Shown here: positions 42,473 to 53,960 of the stretch, in pieces
Numbering within the stretch: the first letter of the stretch is position 1
Layout: each line of letters starts with the position of its first letter
NCBI GenBank assembly: GCA_948567375.1
Contig: OX419756.1
Span: forward strand, 35,602,333-35,666,332
Direction: 5' to 3'
DNA from: Lunularia cruciata
Taxonomy: Eukaryota; Streptophyta; Marchantiopsida; Lunulariales; Lunulariaceae
DNA: 64,000 bases
The notes under the pieces: model-generated
The model's input: the letters and a program-made list of their open reading frames with translations, nothing else
Told to the model about the DNA's origin: nothing
Databases searched by the model: none
Translations under genes and position numbers: made by a program

Positions 42473-44372
42473 TGTGGTACCCATATTTTTCATTTGGACA
42501 AGTTTTGAAGAAGAAGTGCCTTGCTGAAACTAAATTGAAACCAAATGAGTGGAAACTTGTGTTTTGATCAGACCCGAGGAAGTCGACTTCATGTAAGAGG
42601 AAGAAGGACTTGGACTGGATCAGACCGAAGAAGCTTACTTTGTGTCAAAGGAGGGAAAACTTGGACCAGACGCCGAAGGAGGGTTTCTTTGCATCGAAAT
42701 GAAGGTTACAAGTCAGGAATATTGCGGGGGCTGTATCTCAATGACGGCAGGTCCAAATCATGCGTGCTATATCTCATTGGAAGCATCTCGTTCAGGGCTT
42801 TCCATTTCCACCATAACCATAGAGTTTACATTTGCCACCAAAACCGTGGAGGTCTTTAGCAAAAGTTACAAGCATTTGAAGTTTAGAGAGTAGTTTAATG
42901 TCTTTGGGTTAGTGTCTTCAGGTCAATGTGACTTTGGACTTCAAGTTTACACTACTTTGGGTCATGAGACTTCACCTCAAGATGAAGATGACTACATCTG
43001 AGGTAGTTGGACCTTGGAGTGCAATAAAGATGACTTTGGGAGTCTTGCTAGAGGCAATAGAGGAAGTTAGAGGAGGGAAAGATGATATTTAGGATACCCA
43101 TGACTTCAATTTCAGTTTAGATTGAAGATGGAATAGAAATTGAAGGAGAAGTAGTAGTAGTGAATGAACCCAAAGTGCAAGATCAGACTTTTAGTGTCTT
43201 CAGGTCAGTTACATGAGCAATTAGGGGAAAGTGGGTTACAAATTGAAGATATAAATAGTGTACCCATGCTTTCAATTACAATTTTTGATGAGGACATAAT
43301 AGAATTAGCAAAGGAATTGATAGTAATGAAACCCGACGTAAGAGAGATAGGAGTGCAAGTGTCTCCGGATTTGACATTTGACACTTTAGAGAAGAGTGGG
43401 TCAAGAGATAGAGATTTAGAAGGTTTAACTATGATAGGAATTGCAGATCAAGAAGGAGAAGTGTTAGAATTAGTGGAGAATGTAGGAGTTATGAAACCCA
43501 AGGATAGAGTAGTAGGAAGTAAAGTTACTTCAGGTTTGGGTTTGAAAGCCGAGGAAGAAGTAGACATTGGATCGGATTAAAAACAAAATTAAGATTTGAA
43601 GAGGTAGATATGAAGAAGGCATTGTCATTTTGGATCTACAGGTTTGTACAGTTGTTAGGAAGAGGTACATTAGGAAGATAATTGTTGATTGCTTCACTAT
43701 TTAAGAGTGACATTTGCAGTTGTATGTTGTTTAGTGCTCATAAATGCTGAGAATAGATAAAGCAAAATGCTATGAAGTAGTGCTCGTCGCTTGAGCTTGA
43801 TTTCGAGTATCAACTTTGTGTTTGTAATTGTGAGTGTGGAGAAATTTGAAGTGCAAGTCAATATGCTTGTTGGATGTTGGATTCCGTAGCCTTGATCTTC
43901 ATTCTGTGTGTTTGATCCTGAGTGAAGTGTAATGGAAGCAATGCCTTGATAGATATGAGAGGAATTGTAGTGTTGGTAGTATTTTGCATTTGTGAATGCA
44001 GTGCAAAGTTGATGTGAAGTAATTTTGATTGAGGAAGTTGTGCCTTCAGTGGAGGAGTAGAACGCAATTCTGAAGCAAAGTCATTTTGCAGCAAAGTGCC
44101 ATTTTTGGGAGAGCTTGAATCATCACAATCAAGATTGTTTGGAAAGAATTGAAGGTGTTGTGATTAAGAAGTGTGAATTTGTGACGAGGCTGCAAATCCG
44201 TGCTTGTTACTCTCTTTTGGGTTGTGGTTTCTACCTGAGAGATTAAAGATGCAACCAAGAAGAACTAAATTGTTATTTTGCTTTGTATTTGACCAATTCT
44301 GAATCGTATCTTTGCGGGAACAAACTCTACTTACCCGATTACCGCAAAAGTGATATTTGTCGGGTTGTCACA
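42473..44372 (+). mobile_element. C2: 1.9-kb TG...CA unit
   Basis: TGTGGTACCC to TTGTCACA, flanked by GTGTG (42468-42472) and ATGTG (44373-44377). The undisturbed D1 text GGGTGTGCC confirms the insertion and the 5-bp duplication. Same unit as C1. TATTTAAG at about 43708 is a TATA candidate. Confidence 0.78.
43110..43580 (+). CDS. Acidic repeat protein ORF of C2
   Basis: The open part 43164-43580 (138 residues) has GLQIEDINSVPMLSITIFDE, LIVMKPDVREIGVQVS, LTFDTLEKSGSRDRDLEGL, and ends EEEVDIGSD. An earlier unit starts at the ATG near 43100 with a frame break. About three units of some 50 residues repeat the pattern (ELV...KP-x-V...V-x-VS...L-E-K-S-G). It has no Cys/His motif and is strongly acidic. 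C1 and C3 share it. Whether it is made as a separate protein or is a leftover of the gag-like ORF is open. Confidence 0.45.
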
Positions 44373-44638
44373 ATGTGCCATTAGTAGGACCATTAGGGTT
44401 GGAGACCAAGGGGTATACTTTTGAAGTGCAACTCCAAAGAGCTCACTTCTCTAATGTTGAGCCTTTGAGTTCTTGGCTATGGTGGACAAAGGCCGGCAAT
44501 TGTCTCATAGATTTTCTTAGCTAGAGTGGGTGTGGCTTGAATGTAATCAATGCATAGTTGTTGGCAAATTATTGAGTGATAGATCAAGTATTGATCTGAT
44601 TTAGTGTGATTTGAGTTGTGTAAAAAAACTGATTACAT

Positions 44639-45846
44639 CAAAGAAGTGAGGTCAAAGGGAAATTGAGGTGCAAGAATTGAGAGTGTTGGTGGTATCTCCA
44701 AGACTTGCCAATAGTTGGTAGCTCAATTCAAGTTCAAATTTTCCCTAGTGTGCAAAAGCTCATTCAATTGATGTAGATTTGGTAGTGAGGTAGACTGTGC
44801 AAAAGTGCTTGCCAAATTTTAAGCAAAGAGAAGCAATTTTGAAACAATAGTTGTGATTTTGAGCTAAAGAGGTGAAAGAAAGAACAATTTGGTGTGAGTT
44901 GAGCTCAAAAAGTGAAGTTGAAGGTGGAGTTGGGAACCCATCCTATGAATTTGTGATTTGGAGAAACTTATCTTTTACAATTTGGCTCAAGGCTTCAATT
45001 CATAGGGCTATGGGCTATAAGAGGCTACAAAGGCCTAGACGGACCAGCAAGCAAGCTTGTTGGCATAAGGCTAGCTAGTTTAGAGTAGATTTTGTTCATT
45101 GTTTGGCAAAATCTACCCACCTTGCTAGATTGTGCGTGATAGAGTTTGACTCCTAGATATTTGGTTCATAGAATAGTGCCCTAGGCAATTGGTCCACACT
45201 CACTTGTTATCCTAGTGGTTGTTCCACTATCATCTATTCACCTGTAGCTTTGGCTAGGAGAGACAATTTGATTCTATTCTTGGTGATATTGGTACCTTAG
45301 GAAGTAGATAATTCATATTATGTCAAATGCCAAATGGTGGTAGAGTAAGTCTAGTGTTGATTTATGAGATGTAAGGTTTTTGTTTAGATTTCTTGTGAGT
45401 GGACCACTCCATTCTCTACTTCATGTTTTTGCATCATGTTTGTGTGAGGTGCACTCACTTTAGAGCATTGGTGCTTTGGTGTGCTCTTAGTACTAAGGCT
45501 GGAGTGATGACCAATCAGACTACCTATGTTTCTCTTTGATGAGGCAAGAAGTGATGACATGCAAACCATGAGAGTGTGTGTTGTGATGGTAGGTTACAAA
45601 ATGCACTTTCCCCTAGTGTAGTTGTTGTAGTTAGAGCTACATTAGTGGATGACGTTTGGTTGGTATGGTGGCACTTGGTGGTGTTGGAATTTGGTGGGGT
45701 ACTTGCAATGGTTCCAATTGGGGGTTGCAATTTCTGATTACTTTGTCATGATGGAGCTCTTTGGGGATTTTGGAGGAGATGGTGCTGCAATATGCAGTGG
45801 GTTTACTTAGAGTGGCACTTGATATCAGCCTATATCTCAAGTCCAA
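44639..45846 (+). other. D2 leader
   Basis: Untranslated region colinear with the D1 leader (18113-18386 and 26215-27003). No gene. It serves as the uninterrupted reference for the A1 insertion site. Confidence 0.7.
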
Positions 45847-46800
45847 ATGAGAAAGGAGATTGACTTTGAGTTGGAGTTTGACGTAGGAGTTGATTTAGTT
45901 GAGAGTGCACTTGGTGTGTTTGCATTGTTGTTGTGGGACATCGATGAGATTTATGGGACCTCCAAAGGCCCCAGACATTTCTATAGTATAGTGGATACCA
46001 TTGAGTTAGATAACTTCATCTAGGAGTTTGATAGTTAGTGTGATCTGCAGCAAATTCAAAACCTGACTTTTTTCACATTCTTCATGGCATAGAAGGGGTT
46101 TTTTAAGCACTTGGAAGGTCCGCTAGTGGATGATTACCATGAGTTTAAGAGAGCTCACTTGGAAGAGATCAAGCTATGAAGATTATATTGATCTCTAAAC
46201 TATGTCTCCATTACTTCAAGCTTGATTTTTAAGAGTAGATCGATTGTACCCACAAGTTCTAGCTCTAGTAGCATTGGTGGATCTCTTGGAGATGGTGCTA
46301 CTAGAAGTGGAGGTACTACTACATGAGGTGGTGTAGTATTGAGATTTAATCGCATGGTGGAGTTCTTCTAGTGTTTGAGCCAAAACTACCAAGGAGTGCG
46401 GACTAACAAGCTGAGGAGCTTGCAAGAGTTCCAATGGAAGGCTAGATAGAGCCTATGTGAGACATACACTTGCATGAGATTGGTGATCAGTTTTACTTAG
46501 GGAGTTACTAAGGCCCAAGTAGTCTAGTTTTGGTATGGGATATTGGACAAGGAGTTGCGCCATAAAGTATGTAATGTTATATTGTTATAGGCTACTTCAC
46601 CTACTTTGGCAGTGGTCTTTGGTTTGGCTGAGCATATTGAGCTCAACATGGTGGAGGAGAGAGTGGTGACATCTGGATTTGGTTGGGAGACCTCAATTGT
46701 TACCTCTTCTAGACTGTAGTAGAGTGCAGTAGAGTGTACCATGCCATGTTGGTTTTTGAGGACAAGATGGACATCCTAGATCCTATGGAGCAAGTGGAGA
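45847..46800 (+). pseudogene. D2 gag
   Basis: ATG at 45847; RKEIDFELEFDVGVDLVESA, TIELDNFI*EFDS, KGFFKHLEGPLVDDYHEFKR. After the site that A3 occupies in D1 it continues (WYGILDKELRHKV, LAVVFGLAEHIELNMVEERV), the rest of a retrotransposon gag domain, to MLVFEDKMDIL. Stops throughout. Confidence 0.75.
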
Positions 46801-46812
46801 GCTATAATACTA

Positions 46813-47476
46813 TGAGGACAAGAGAAGAGAGAAAACAAAAATTACACACTCAAACATTCAATGCCCCAAACGAGCACCTTCTCTTTATTATATAGACAAA
46901 GAGGATCTCCTCCAAGGAAGCTCCTCCATAGGATTTGGCACACAGATAGGTGATGTGTCTGTAAGCTCCACCCTTGGATTACTTACTTGGATGGGTGACA
47001 TGTCTGGTCTAGGTCCTATCTGGTTGGTCAAATAAGCTTTGACCTGAGGGAATCTTTTGGAGAATCTTCCTTTAGGAATCTCATAATCACATGAGTAAGG
47101 TACTGTTGGAAAGCTCTCAATGAGACAAAGCAAGGGGGAGGGAAGGTCAACCTATCCTCCATTGTGAAGGGAATCTGCACATAATCAAGGCCTAATTCAT
47201 CTGTTTAGGCCTCCAAAATTGCCTTTACAAATTTCAAGCATCTTTCGGTTCCTACTCTATTAGTAGAAGTCCCTTTTTGGTGAACCTCTTTCTGATCTAT
47301 TTAGTCCATCATGTGTAACATCCTTCCAGATGTTACCAAACCAATTCTCACCTTTAAATTATATGTTTAGCTATTGGTTCTAAGGTTCTCAAGTCTATTT
47401 TAGTTTCTGCCCTATTAGTAGAAGTACTCTTTTGGTGATACTTCTATCTGATCTATTTTGACCATCATGTATAACA
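46813..47476 (-). repeat. F 3' LTR with a duplicated start
   Basis: The LTR start TGTTACACATGATGG at 47320 recurs as TGTTATACATGATGG at 47476. About 155 bp of LTR start plus the preceding AACATCT(A/G)GA text is in tandem (about 47251-47405 and 47406-47545). The LTR left end is placed at TGAGGACAAGAG (46813) with moderate certainty. Confidence 0.6.
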
Positions 47477-47516
47477 TCATTCTAGATGTTACCAAACCAA
47501 ATTTCACATCTTGATC

Positions 47517-48138
47517 ATATGGCTAGCTCTTGGTATTAAAGACCTCTCTCCTTTTAAGATGCAACATCTTCGTTGTGCAATTATTGCTCAAATGCTTCCA
47601 CCAACACCAGTGCATATGTCAAATTGGCAGCGGGCTTCTAGGTTGCTTCATAGAGGGGGTAACCTTTCCATTGTACTAGATAGTCCACCTGCGGATGGCG
47701 AGTACCACACATGTGTTTTTGGAGAATCCGCTCCACTTCATATTCCTCCGTGCTATCAATGAGTGTTGGACAAGGTTGAATGTCTTGTGTGGAATGACCT
47801 TGGCTTGATCGGAGAGCATATCTACATAGTAGGGAGACATGGAACACTAGATGGGTCTTCATGTGTGGTGGTAGCTCAAGGTGATAGGCCATAGCGCCGA
47901 CATGATGAAGAATCAAGAAAGGCTCAATAAAATGAGGTTTGAGCTTACAAGGTCCAACTAATGTGAGGTTGGTTGTTGATTGCCACACTTGATCCCCAAC
48001 ATTGAACTCCATGCGCCTATGGTGTGCATCAACATACTGCTTTTGTTGATTTTGCGCAATCTATAATTTGTGCTTGGCACTATCCACACTTTGTTGGATT
48101 CTAGAAACAAATGTGTTGACTGCATCGACCTTGGTAGC
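47517..48138 (-). pseudogene. F integrase C-terminus and chromodomain
   Basis: The frame 47638-48012 reads EFNVGDQVWQST, KLKPHFIEPFLILHHVG (GPF-like module), LPPHMKTHLVFHVSLLC, then the chromodomain EYEVERILQKH ... YLVQWKGYPLYEAT and, past a TAG in place of Trp, KPAANLTYALVLVEAFEQ. This is a classic chromovirus C-terminus, distinct from B1/B2. Confidence 0.9.
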
Positions 48139-51100
48139 TATGACAACCCAACAAATATCACTTTAGTGGTAATTGGGTAAGTAAAGTTTGTTCCCGCATA
48201 GATACTGGTCAGAAATTTCCAAATAAAAAGTCAAATGTCACAATGAAGTTCTTCTTGGTTGCGTCTTTAATCTCTTAGGTAGAAACCACACCCAAAAGAG
48301 AGTAACAAGCACTAATTCACAGTCTTCTCACATACTAACACTTCTTAATCACAACTCCATCAAATCTTTCCAAACAATCTTGATTGTGATGATTCACGCT
48401 CTCCCAAAAATGGCACTTCACTGTGAAAATGACTTTGCCTTAGCAGTGTGTTCTACCTCTCCACTAAAGGCACAACTTCCTTGATCAAAATTGCTTCATA
48501 TCAACTTTGCGTTGCACTCACAAATGCAGAATACTACCAACACTATAATTCCTCTCAAATCTATCAAGGCATTGCTTCGATTGCACTTCACTCAGGATCA
48601 AACACACAGAATGAAGAACCAAGCTGCAAAATCCAACATCCAACAAACACACTGACTTGCACTTTGAATTTCTCCACACTCACAATTACAAACACAAAGT
48701 TGATACTCGGAATCAAGCTCAAGTGACGAGCACTACTTCACAACACTTTTCTTTATCTATTCTCAGAAATAATGAGCACTGAACAACAATTTTATGCAAA
48801 TGCCACTCTTAAATAGTGAAGCAAATGATAGTTCTAAAAAAATACCATTCTACAACAACTTTTGTAACCTACAGATCCAAAATGACAACGCACCTCTTCA
48901 TATCTGCCTCTTCAAATCTCAAAACTATTACTAATCCAATCCGATGTCTACTTCTTCCTTGGCTTTCAAACCTGAACCCAAAGTAACTTCACTCCCTACT
49001 ACTCTATTCTTGGGTTTCACAACTCCTAATTCCTCTACCAAATCTAACAGTTCTCTTTCCTGATCGGAAATTCCACTAGTGGGTAATCTTTCTAACTCCT
49101 TTTCTCTCAACCCACTCTTCTCTAATGTCTCCAATGGTAAATCCAAAGACATCTATAGTACTATGTTATCTACTTCGGGTTTTGCTCTGACATCATTCCA
49201 AAGTTTATCTATCTCTAATTTTACTAAGTCTAATTTGATTGTGATATTGTCTTCTACCTCCAATATCTTTCTATATACACAAGTTCTTAGACTAATAAGT
49301 AAGGCATTCATCTCTTTGTCCTTCACATTTCTTCTCCTCGTCTCTTGCACCAACAACTTCAACTCATGCAGTCTTGTTTCTTCAATACGCACGCTGGCCT
49401 CTGTACTTAGCATCGCATTCATCTTGATCACAATCTCCTTCAATGGCTCCAATCTTATTTTCCTTTCCCGTTCTTGATTTGCAAGCCAATCTTCTCTGTA
49501 CATTGCTATTTCTGCTTTGAACTTGGCTTTCACAGCTTCCTTCTCCTTCTCTTTCTGCACAATCTTTTCCTCCTGATTGCGAAGTAACTCTCTCAACCTT
49601 CTTCACTCTTTATATCTCACTGTCAACTCTCGTTGCCATAGCTGCTTCTCCTCTACACTCTCCATCACCCTATCGAGCTCTTGCTCTTTTCTGCTACTCT
49701 TGCCATAGCATGGATAATTTCTAATCTCAAATTAGCAATCTATTGCTTCAAGATTTCATACTCAGCTATTTGTCTTTCCCTTGCTATGACATTATGCTCT
49801 ATTAGTTCCTCCCTATTCTTCACTTTTCTTCTCAAGTTCTCAATCACTTGATTCTGTACTATTGCATCTACTCGTAGTACTTCCCTTTCCTCCTCACCGT
49901 GGATTATACTCTTTTTTAATTCCAAGTTCTCTTCTTCTAGTCTCACTAACACCTACAACATAGTCTTCACCTCCGGACACTTTGACTGCATCTCCTTCTT
50001 CTTGTGATCTAACTTTACTAACAACAGGCACACCACCTCCGGCAAATACTCTACTCCTTCACTCTGAGTTACCTTGACTTGTGGAGTGATCTCCTTCTTC
50101 ACCTCTTCCTCACTCGACACTTGCCATCTAAGCCGTAGTCACTTTATAGGAATAGATGCTTTGCTCCCCAAACTTCCATCCTCCTCTCCTCTTACCTTAC
50201 TCAGCCCCGCTCCACAATTTGCCTTCCGTCTGGAATGAACTCCTCTTTGAATAGTAACTCTCTTTTCCTATTGCTCTGGCACTTCGTCTTCCAATTTTGA
50301 GTTACTTTTCTCCTCCTGCTCTATCTTGGCTCCTCTTCCTCAGGTACTAATGTCATCTCCCCTCCATCGTTGCTATCACTACTCGTGTCTCCACTCTACA
50401 ATGTGAACTCGGGTTTTTCCTCTCTTTCTGAGTCTTCAAACTTGCACTTGGCTTTGCCTTCCAATTCTTCCTCCGATGATGCAATTACCACCATTCCTTT
50501 CCTCGGGTTTACCGTTCTAGCCTTCCGAGGTCTTGCTTTCTTGACTTCTTCTTCTTCTCCTTGTCGACTTCTTTCCTTCGACTTTGGAATACTCACTTCC
50601 AACTGCACACTCTTCCCCGTCTGCATGTAGTACTCATCACTGCTCCTGATCTGAAGAATGTATTGCTGCTCCTCTGCGTTGACATCTCTTCTTAAGTCGG
50701 GATGGAAATGCAACACCATCTTATTGCACTCTGCTACATTGAGCAAGTTCAGCCCCAGATAGAAATGGGCTACAAACGGCACAATGTAATGTGGAGGTAA
50801 CTTATCCTACAAATTCCACACCATCTATCTCGTCCTCCCATGAAGATACTTTGCCTAGTTAATTGGCTCTCCTACAAACATCTTATAGAAAAACACCACT
50901 TGGTGCTTCATCACATAAGTTGTTCTCTTCGGCTTCAAGATCACAATTAGAGCATTCACGATCCCTCTCTTGACAGGTTCCTTATAGCTCTCTACTTTGT
51001 AACCATTCTTTGTGCGCTTCAAAGAGAAGGCATCTCTCACCTCTTGGGTTTCTTTGGCTATTTCCACTTCCCTAAGAATGTGGCACCATGCTCCACGCCT

Positions 51101-51443
51101 GCTTCTCTTCCGAGTACTAACCTCCAATCCAACTCTATCTAGCAAGCCGGATTACCTCTCTTCCCTTCTTCCTCAAGGCCATCGAGACACTTACTCTTGA
51201 TGATCTCAGTCATGAACCCTGGAAAGCTAACATTCCAGTTCCATGCCAAGAATGTGATCCAAAGGCTGCTCAAGACTTCAATTCTTGCGATCACATCTAA
51301 CCTCCAAATTGCATGATTTCTCACTGCAAATTTGGAATTCTTCTTCCCTCTTCCCATCTTTCTCTCTTCCGTTTTGGGCTAGGGACTATTCTTCCTATTG
51401 ATTCTCAGATTAACTCTCTCAATTTCTTCTCTACACACTAGTG
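48139..51443 (-). mobile_element. C3: C/E-type element, coding and 3' part
   Basis: Its left end TATGACAACCC is the complement of the C1/C2 right end, and 48139-48930 matches the 3' 0.8 kb of C1 and C2. The rest is the long gag-like coding region, followed upstream by E2. The right 5' end of C type is absent. Confidence 0.6.
48931..51357 (-). pseudogene. Long gag-like protein with coiled coil and acidic C-terminus
   Basis: On the minus strand the ATG at 51357 opens GRGKKNSKFAVRNHAIW. Then come RRGAWCHILREVEIAKETQE (51060), VPFVAHFYLGLNLLNVAECN (50770) and a charged low-complexity stretch (RPRKARTVNPRKG, SSEEELEGKAK). A strong coiled coil follows at 49153-49952 (heptads such as EEENLELKKSI, ENLRRKVKNREELIEH), and the acidic C-terminus ends EEVDIGLD (48931). 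Frameshifts and stops separate the parts. C4 shares the N-terminal half, and C1/C2 the C-terminus. It lacks RT, protease and zinc knuckle, so it would be the structural protein of a non-autonomous retroelement. I do not recognise the family. Confidence 0.6.
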
Positions 51444-53661
51444 CGTTGTCGTACTTTCCTTTTCTCTCTCTGGGAACACACAGGGTGCCTAGCTGTGGAG
51501 ACTATAGATTAGAGGCTAGAGGTAAACCATAATGACTCAACAAAACACACATGTGACCCTTATTGCCGGAACCCTCCTTTCTCATGACTAATATTCTTGC
51601 TATCGGGAAGGATAGTATTGGGCAACCTGACCTATCATCATAACACGCACTCTTGGTCTGCTGGTCATCACTTCCAACATAACCAGGAGAAATACACAAC
51701 ACTCCTAGAAGGAGATAATCTGAGCGCAATGCTTGCACACCAATCCAAGCCAATTGGGCATACAAATAGGCATACAAGTACAGAGAGGATCCAATCACAA
51801 GAAAAAGGCAACAACTCTCTGTACTTTTTGTTGGGAAAGAGCTTCAGAGCCTTCATGCTCTGTCATCAAGCTCATTTTAATCTATAATCCAAGCCTCCTC
51901 CCATCTGTACTTCAAATCTCAACAAATTCCTACTTCATGTGGGGATTTTCTACGTCTTTTTGATGGGGAAAAATCTGCGCAGCTCATATGCAAGTAACTA
52001 TTTCTACATAGCTTGAATTCAAGTGATCTAGAATTCAATGGAAAGCCTGTAAAATAAGCTTTCCAATGATATAAAATACACTTCAATCAGATCACTAAAA
52101 CTCTCCTAAAAATCTCTAAAAGTTGGCCATGGTTTTTTTTTGGACTTCACCCTAATTTCAAAATCTTCTTTTTAGGGTTTGCTCCTGGTTCTTTGCAAAT
52201 TTCTCCCAAATTTCTGATTCAGAAATACACTTGATCCTCACAAACACTCTAGCAACCTGAAACTCTCAGTCATAGTCACAGGACATAAGACTTGATATCC
52301 AATCAAAATGAAAGGAAAATTTACTCTATCGAGCTTATGACAGTATTTTCAGCAGGATGTTTTGCATTAGATCTCACTCTGCATAGATCTAGAACTCACC
52401 CAAATTTTTTCACAATAGCTGGTTGTGTTTTTCTCTTCTCCTGCAAATTTTCTTAGCCTATTTAACTCCAGTCTTTAGATGTGGATCAATTCCTGAGCTG
52501 GGCTAACTTGTGAGCTCTATAGACGCAGGTACACTTGATCCAAGATCCTGATTTCTTTATTTGAAGAATTCACATGAAACTTCCACACAAAGGAGCTAAA
52601 CCTATCACCAACAACTCTGGAAATTTTTATGAGGAAATTCAAACTGAAACTTGGGGAGTGACCAAACTCCAAACCTGATCATTAGCTCTTCTCAACACCT
52701 TACATCCCATAAGCTTCAACTTCAATCAATTGGATCTGATTTGAGATTGACCCAAAACTGCAATTTATTGCACTAAGTACTGTAAAAAAATTTTCTACTC
52801 TCCAATTCCACTGACAGATAGTGAAAAGGTTTCAAGAAACTCCCTCAATTGACTAGTTTGTGCTCCTGGGTATGAATCCAACCCCCCTTCACTCAATTGA
52901 TCATATCCCTCTCATACTTAGCTTAAATCAAGTTATTTTTGTCATAAAATTGTAGCTTGTTGTCTCCTCTTTCTAACCATGTCCTTCATTCCTTGAATGA
53001 CCTCATTGAACTCCCCAGATGGTCAAAAAACTCATGACTTCCCTCTTGAGACCCAAGTTCTTGCACATTTGTCCTTTACTCTTTTTACTTTTTGACAAAT
53101 GGACCCCACAACTCCACCTTGAAGCTTATGAGCGAAATTTTAGGCATTCCCCAACTATAGAAGGAGATAAATTGTCAAGTCCCAGACATTCTCATAAGTA
53201 AGCACCGGAAGGACGATAAGATATGGGTTTCTCATCACCAACTCCACAAACACCATCCCGAAACGTGCTACCAACCAATCCCGTAAGTCGTCACAATGTA
53301 AAATCTGAAGCCTGATGAGAAAAGGATTCGAGAGTGGCAGATTGGGAGCATGGGACATCTCATGGTCGAATGCTTCCTCTGATGCTCTAACACTCGCTCT
53401 CTGCTACAACTCTCTCCCAACTTCCTTCTCTCCTCGAGACTCTCCAAACTAAAACACCCCAGTCTCTCTACTCGCCCTCATCTTTATTCATCACAGCCCT
53501 CAAACATGATAAGATTGTAACCCACGTGGCCAATCACATACATGTACATAGATAGCTCACATGGCAACATCTCATCCGTCGGATCTAGCATGCAACCTAC
53601 GCCACTAACGTGGAGATAAACTATGATAAGTCACTTTTTACGGGCTACGCAAATCACAACA
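51444..53661 (-). repeat. E2: 2.2-kb LTR-like unit
   Basis: Inverted copy of E1. On the minus strand it runs from TGTTGTGATTTGCG (53661) to ACGACAACG (51444). About 87 bp separate it from the start of the C3 ORF, so it looks like that element's 5' LTR. However, no E copy follows the 3' end of C3. A peptide at 53155-53358 (IRLQILHCDDLRDWLVARF) matches E1. The remainder has no gene. Confidence 0.65.
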
Positions 53662-53960
53662 AGATATCGTCTTTGACTCTACTTCCCTTCTCATGATCTC
53701 TTGAAGGATGACTTCTTAACAGCAAGGGAAAATTACTTGTCATTGCTTAGTCTTTAGCCCAATTTTTATAGAGCCGTGCCTTTTTTGTCTTTCTTCATTT
53801 TGAGTTTCTACCAAGAAACCACACCTCCTGCATGCTCCTGTCACTATCAAGTGTCCTTCACGCATATGACCGCCATTTTTTGAACGGTCCTTTCTTGAAT
53901 GTCTCGCCCCAAAGGAAAGTTGTTACACTGTCCTTGCCTCGGGTTGGGCACACCCGATAC
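53662..53960 (-). other. 3' region of G, probably start of its LTR
   Basis: No gene. On the minus strand GGCAAGGACAGTGTAACAAC, a G-rich run (TTTGGGGCG) and CTATAAAAATTGG (about 53760, TATA candidate) suggest an untranslated end and LTR. Boundaries are unclear, and E2 cuts it at 53661. Confidence 0.4.

Larger units (their letters stand above)
42304..44638 (+). repeat. D2 5' LTR, split by C2
   Basis: The parts are 42304-42472 and 44378-44638. TGTAGCACCACACC start, then ATTGCTTGGACTCTAGAG, and after C2 GTGCCATTAGTAGGACC to CTGATTACA. It matches D1 17769-18112. Confidence 0.75.
42304..46812 (+). mobile_element. D2: 5' part of a second D-family element
   Basis: LTR, leader and gag colinear with D1, holding C2 in the LTR. 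It ends at 46812 where F begins. The methyltransferase part would lie beyond that point and is missing. Confidence 0.82.
46813..48138 (-). mobile_element. F: 3' end of another chromovirus
   Basis: The minus strand reads integrase C-terminus, chromodomain, purine run and 3' LTR (TGTTACACATGATGG at 47320 to about 46813). It joins D2 gag on the left and C3 on the right. The other half is not seen in the window. Confidence 0.75.

Noticed and set aside
49153-49952. Coiled-coil ORF as a host gene
   Set aside because: It is continuous with the C3/E2 gag-like region, shares its C-terminus with C1 and C2, and lacks intron or promoter evidence.
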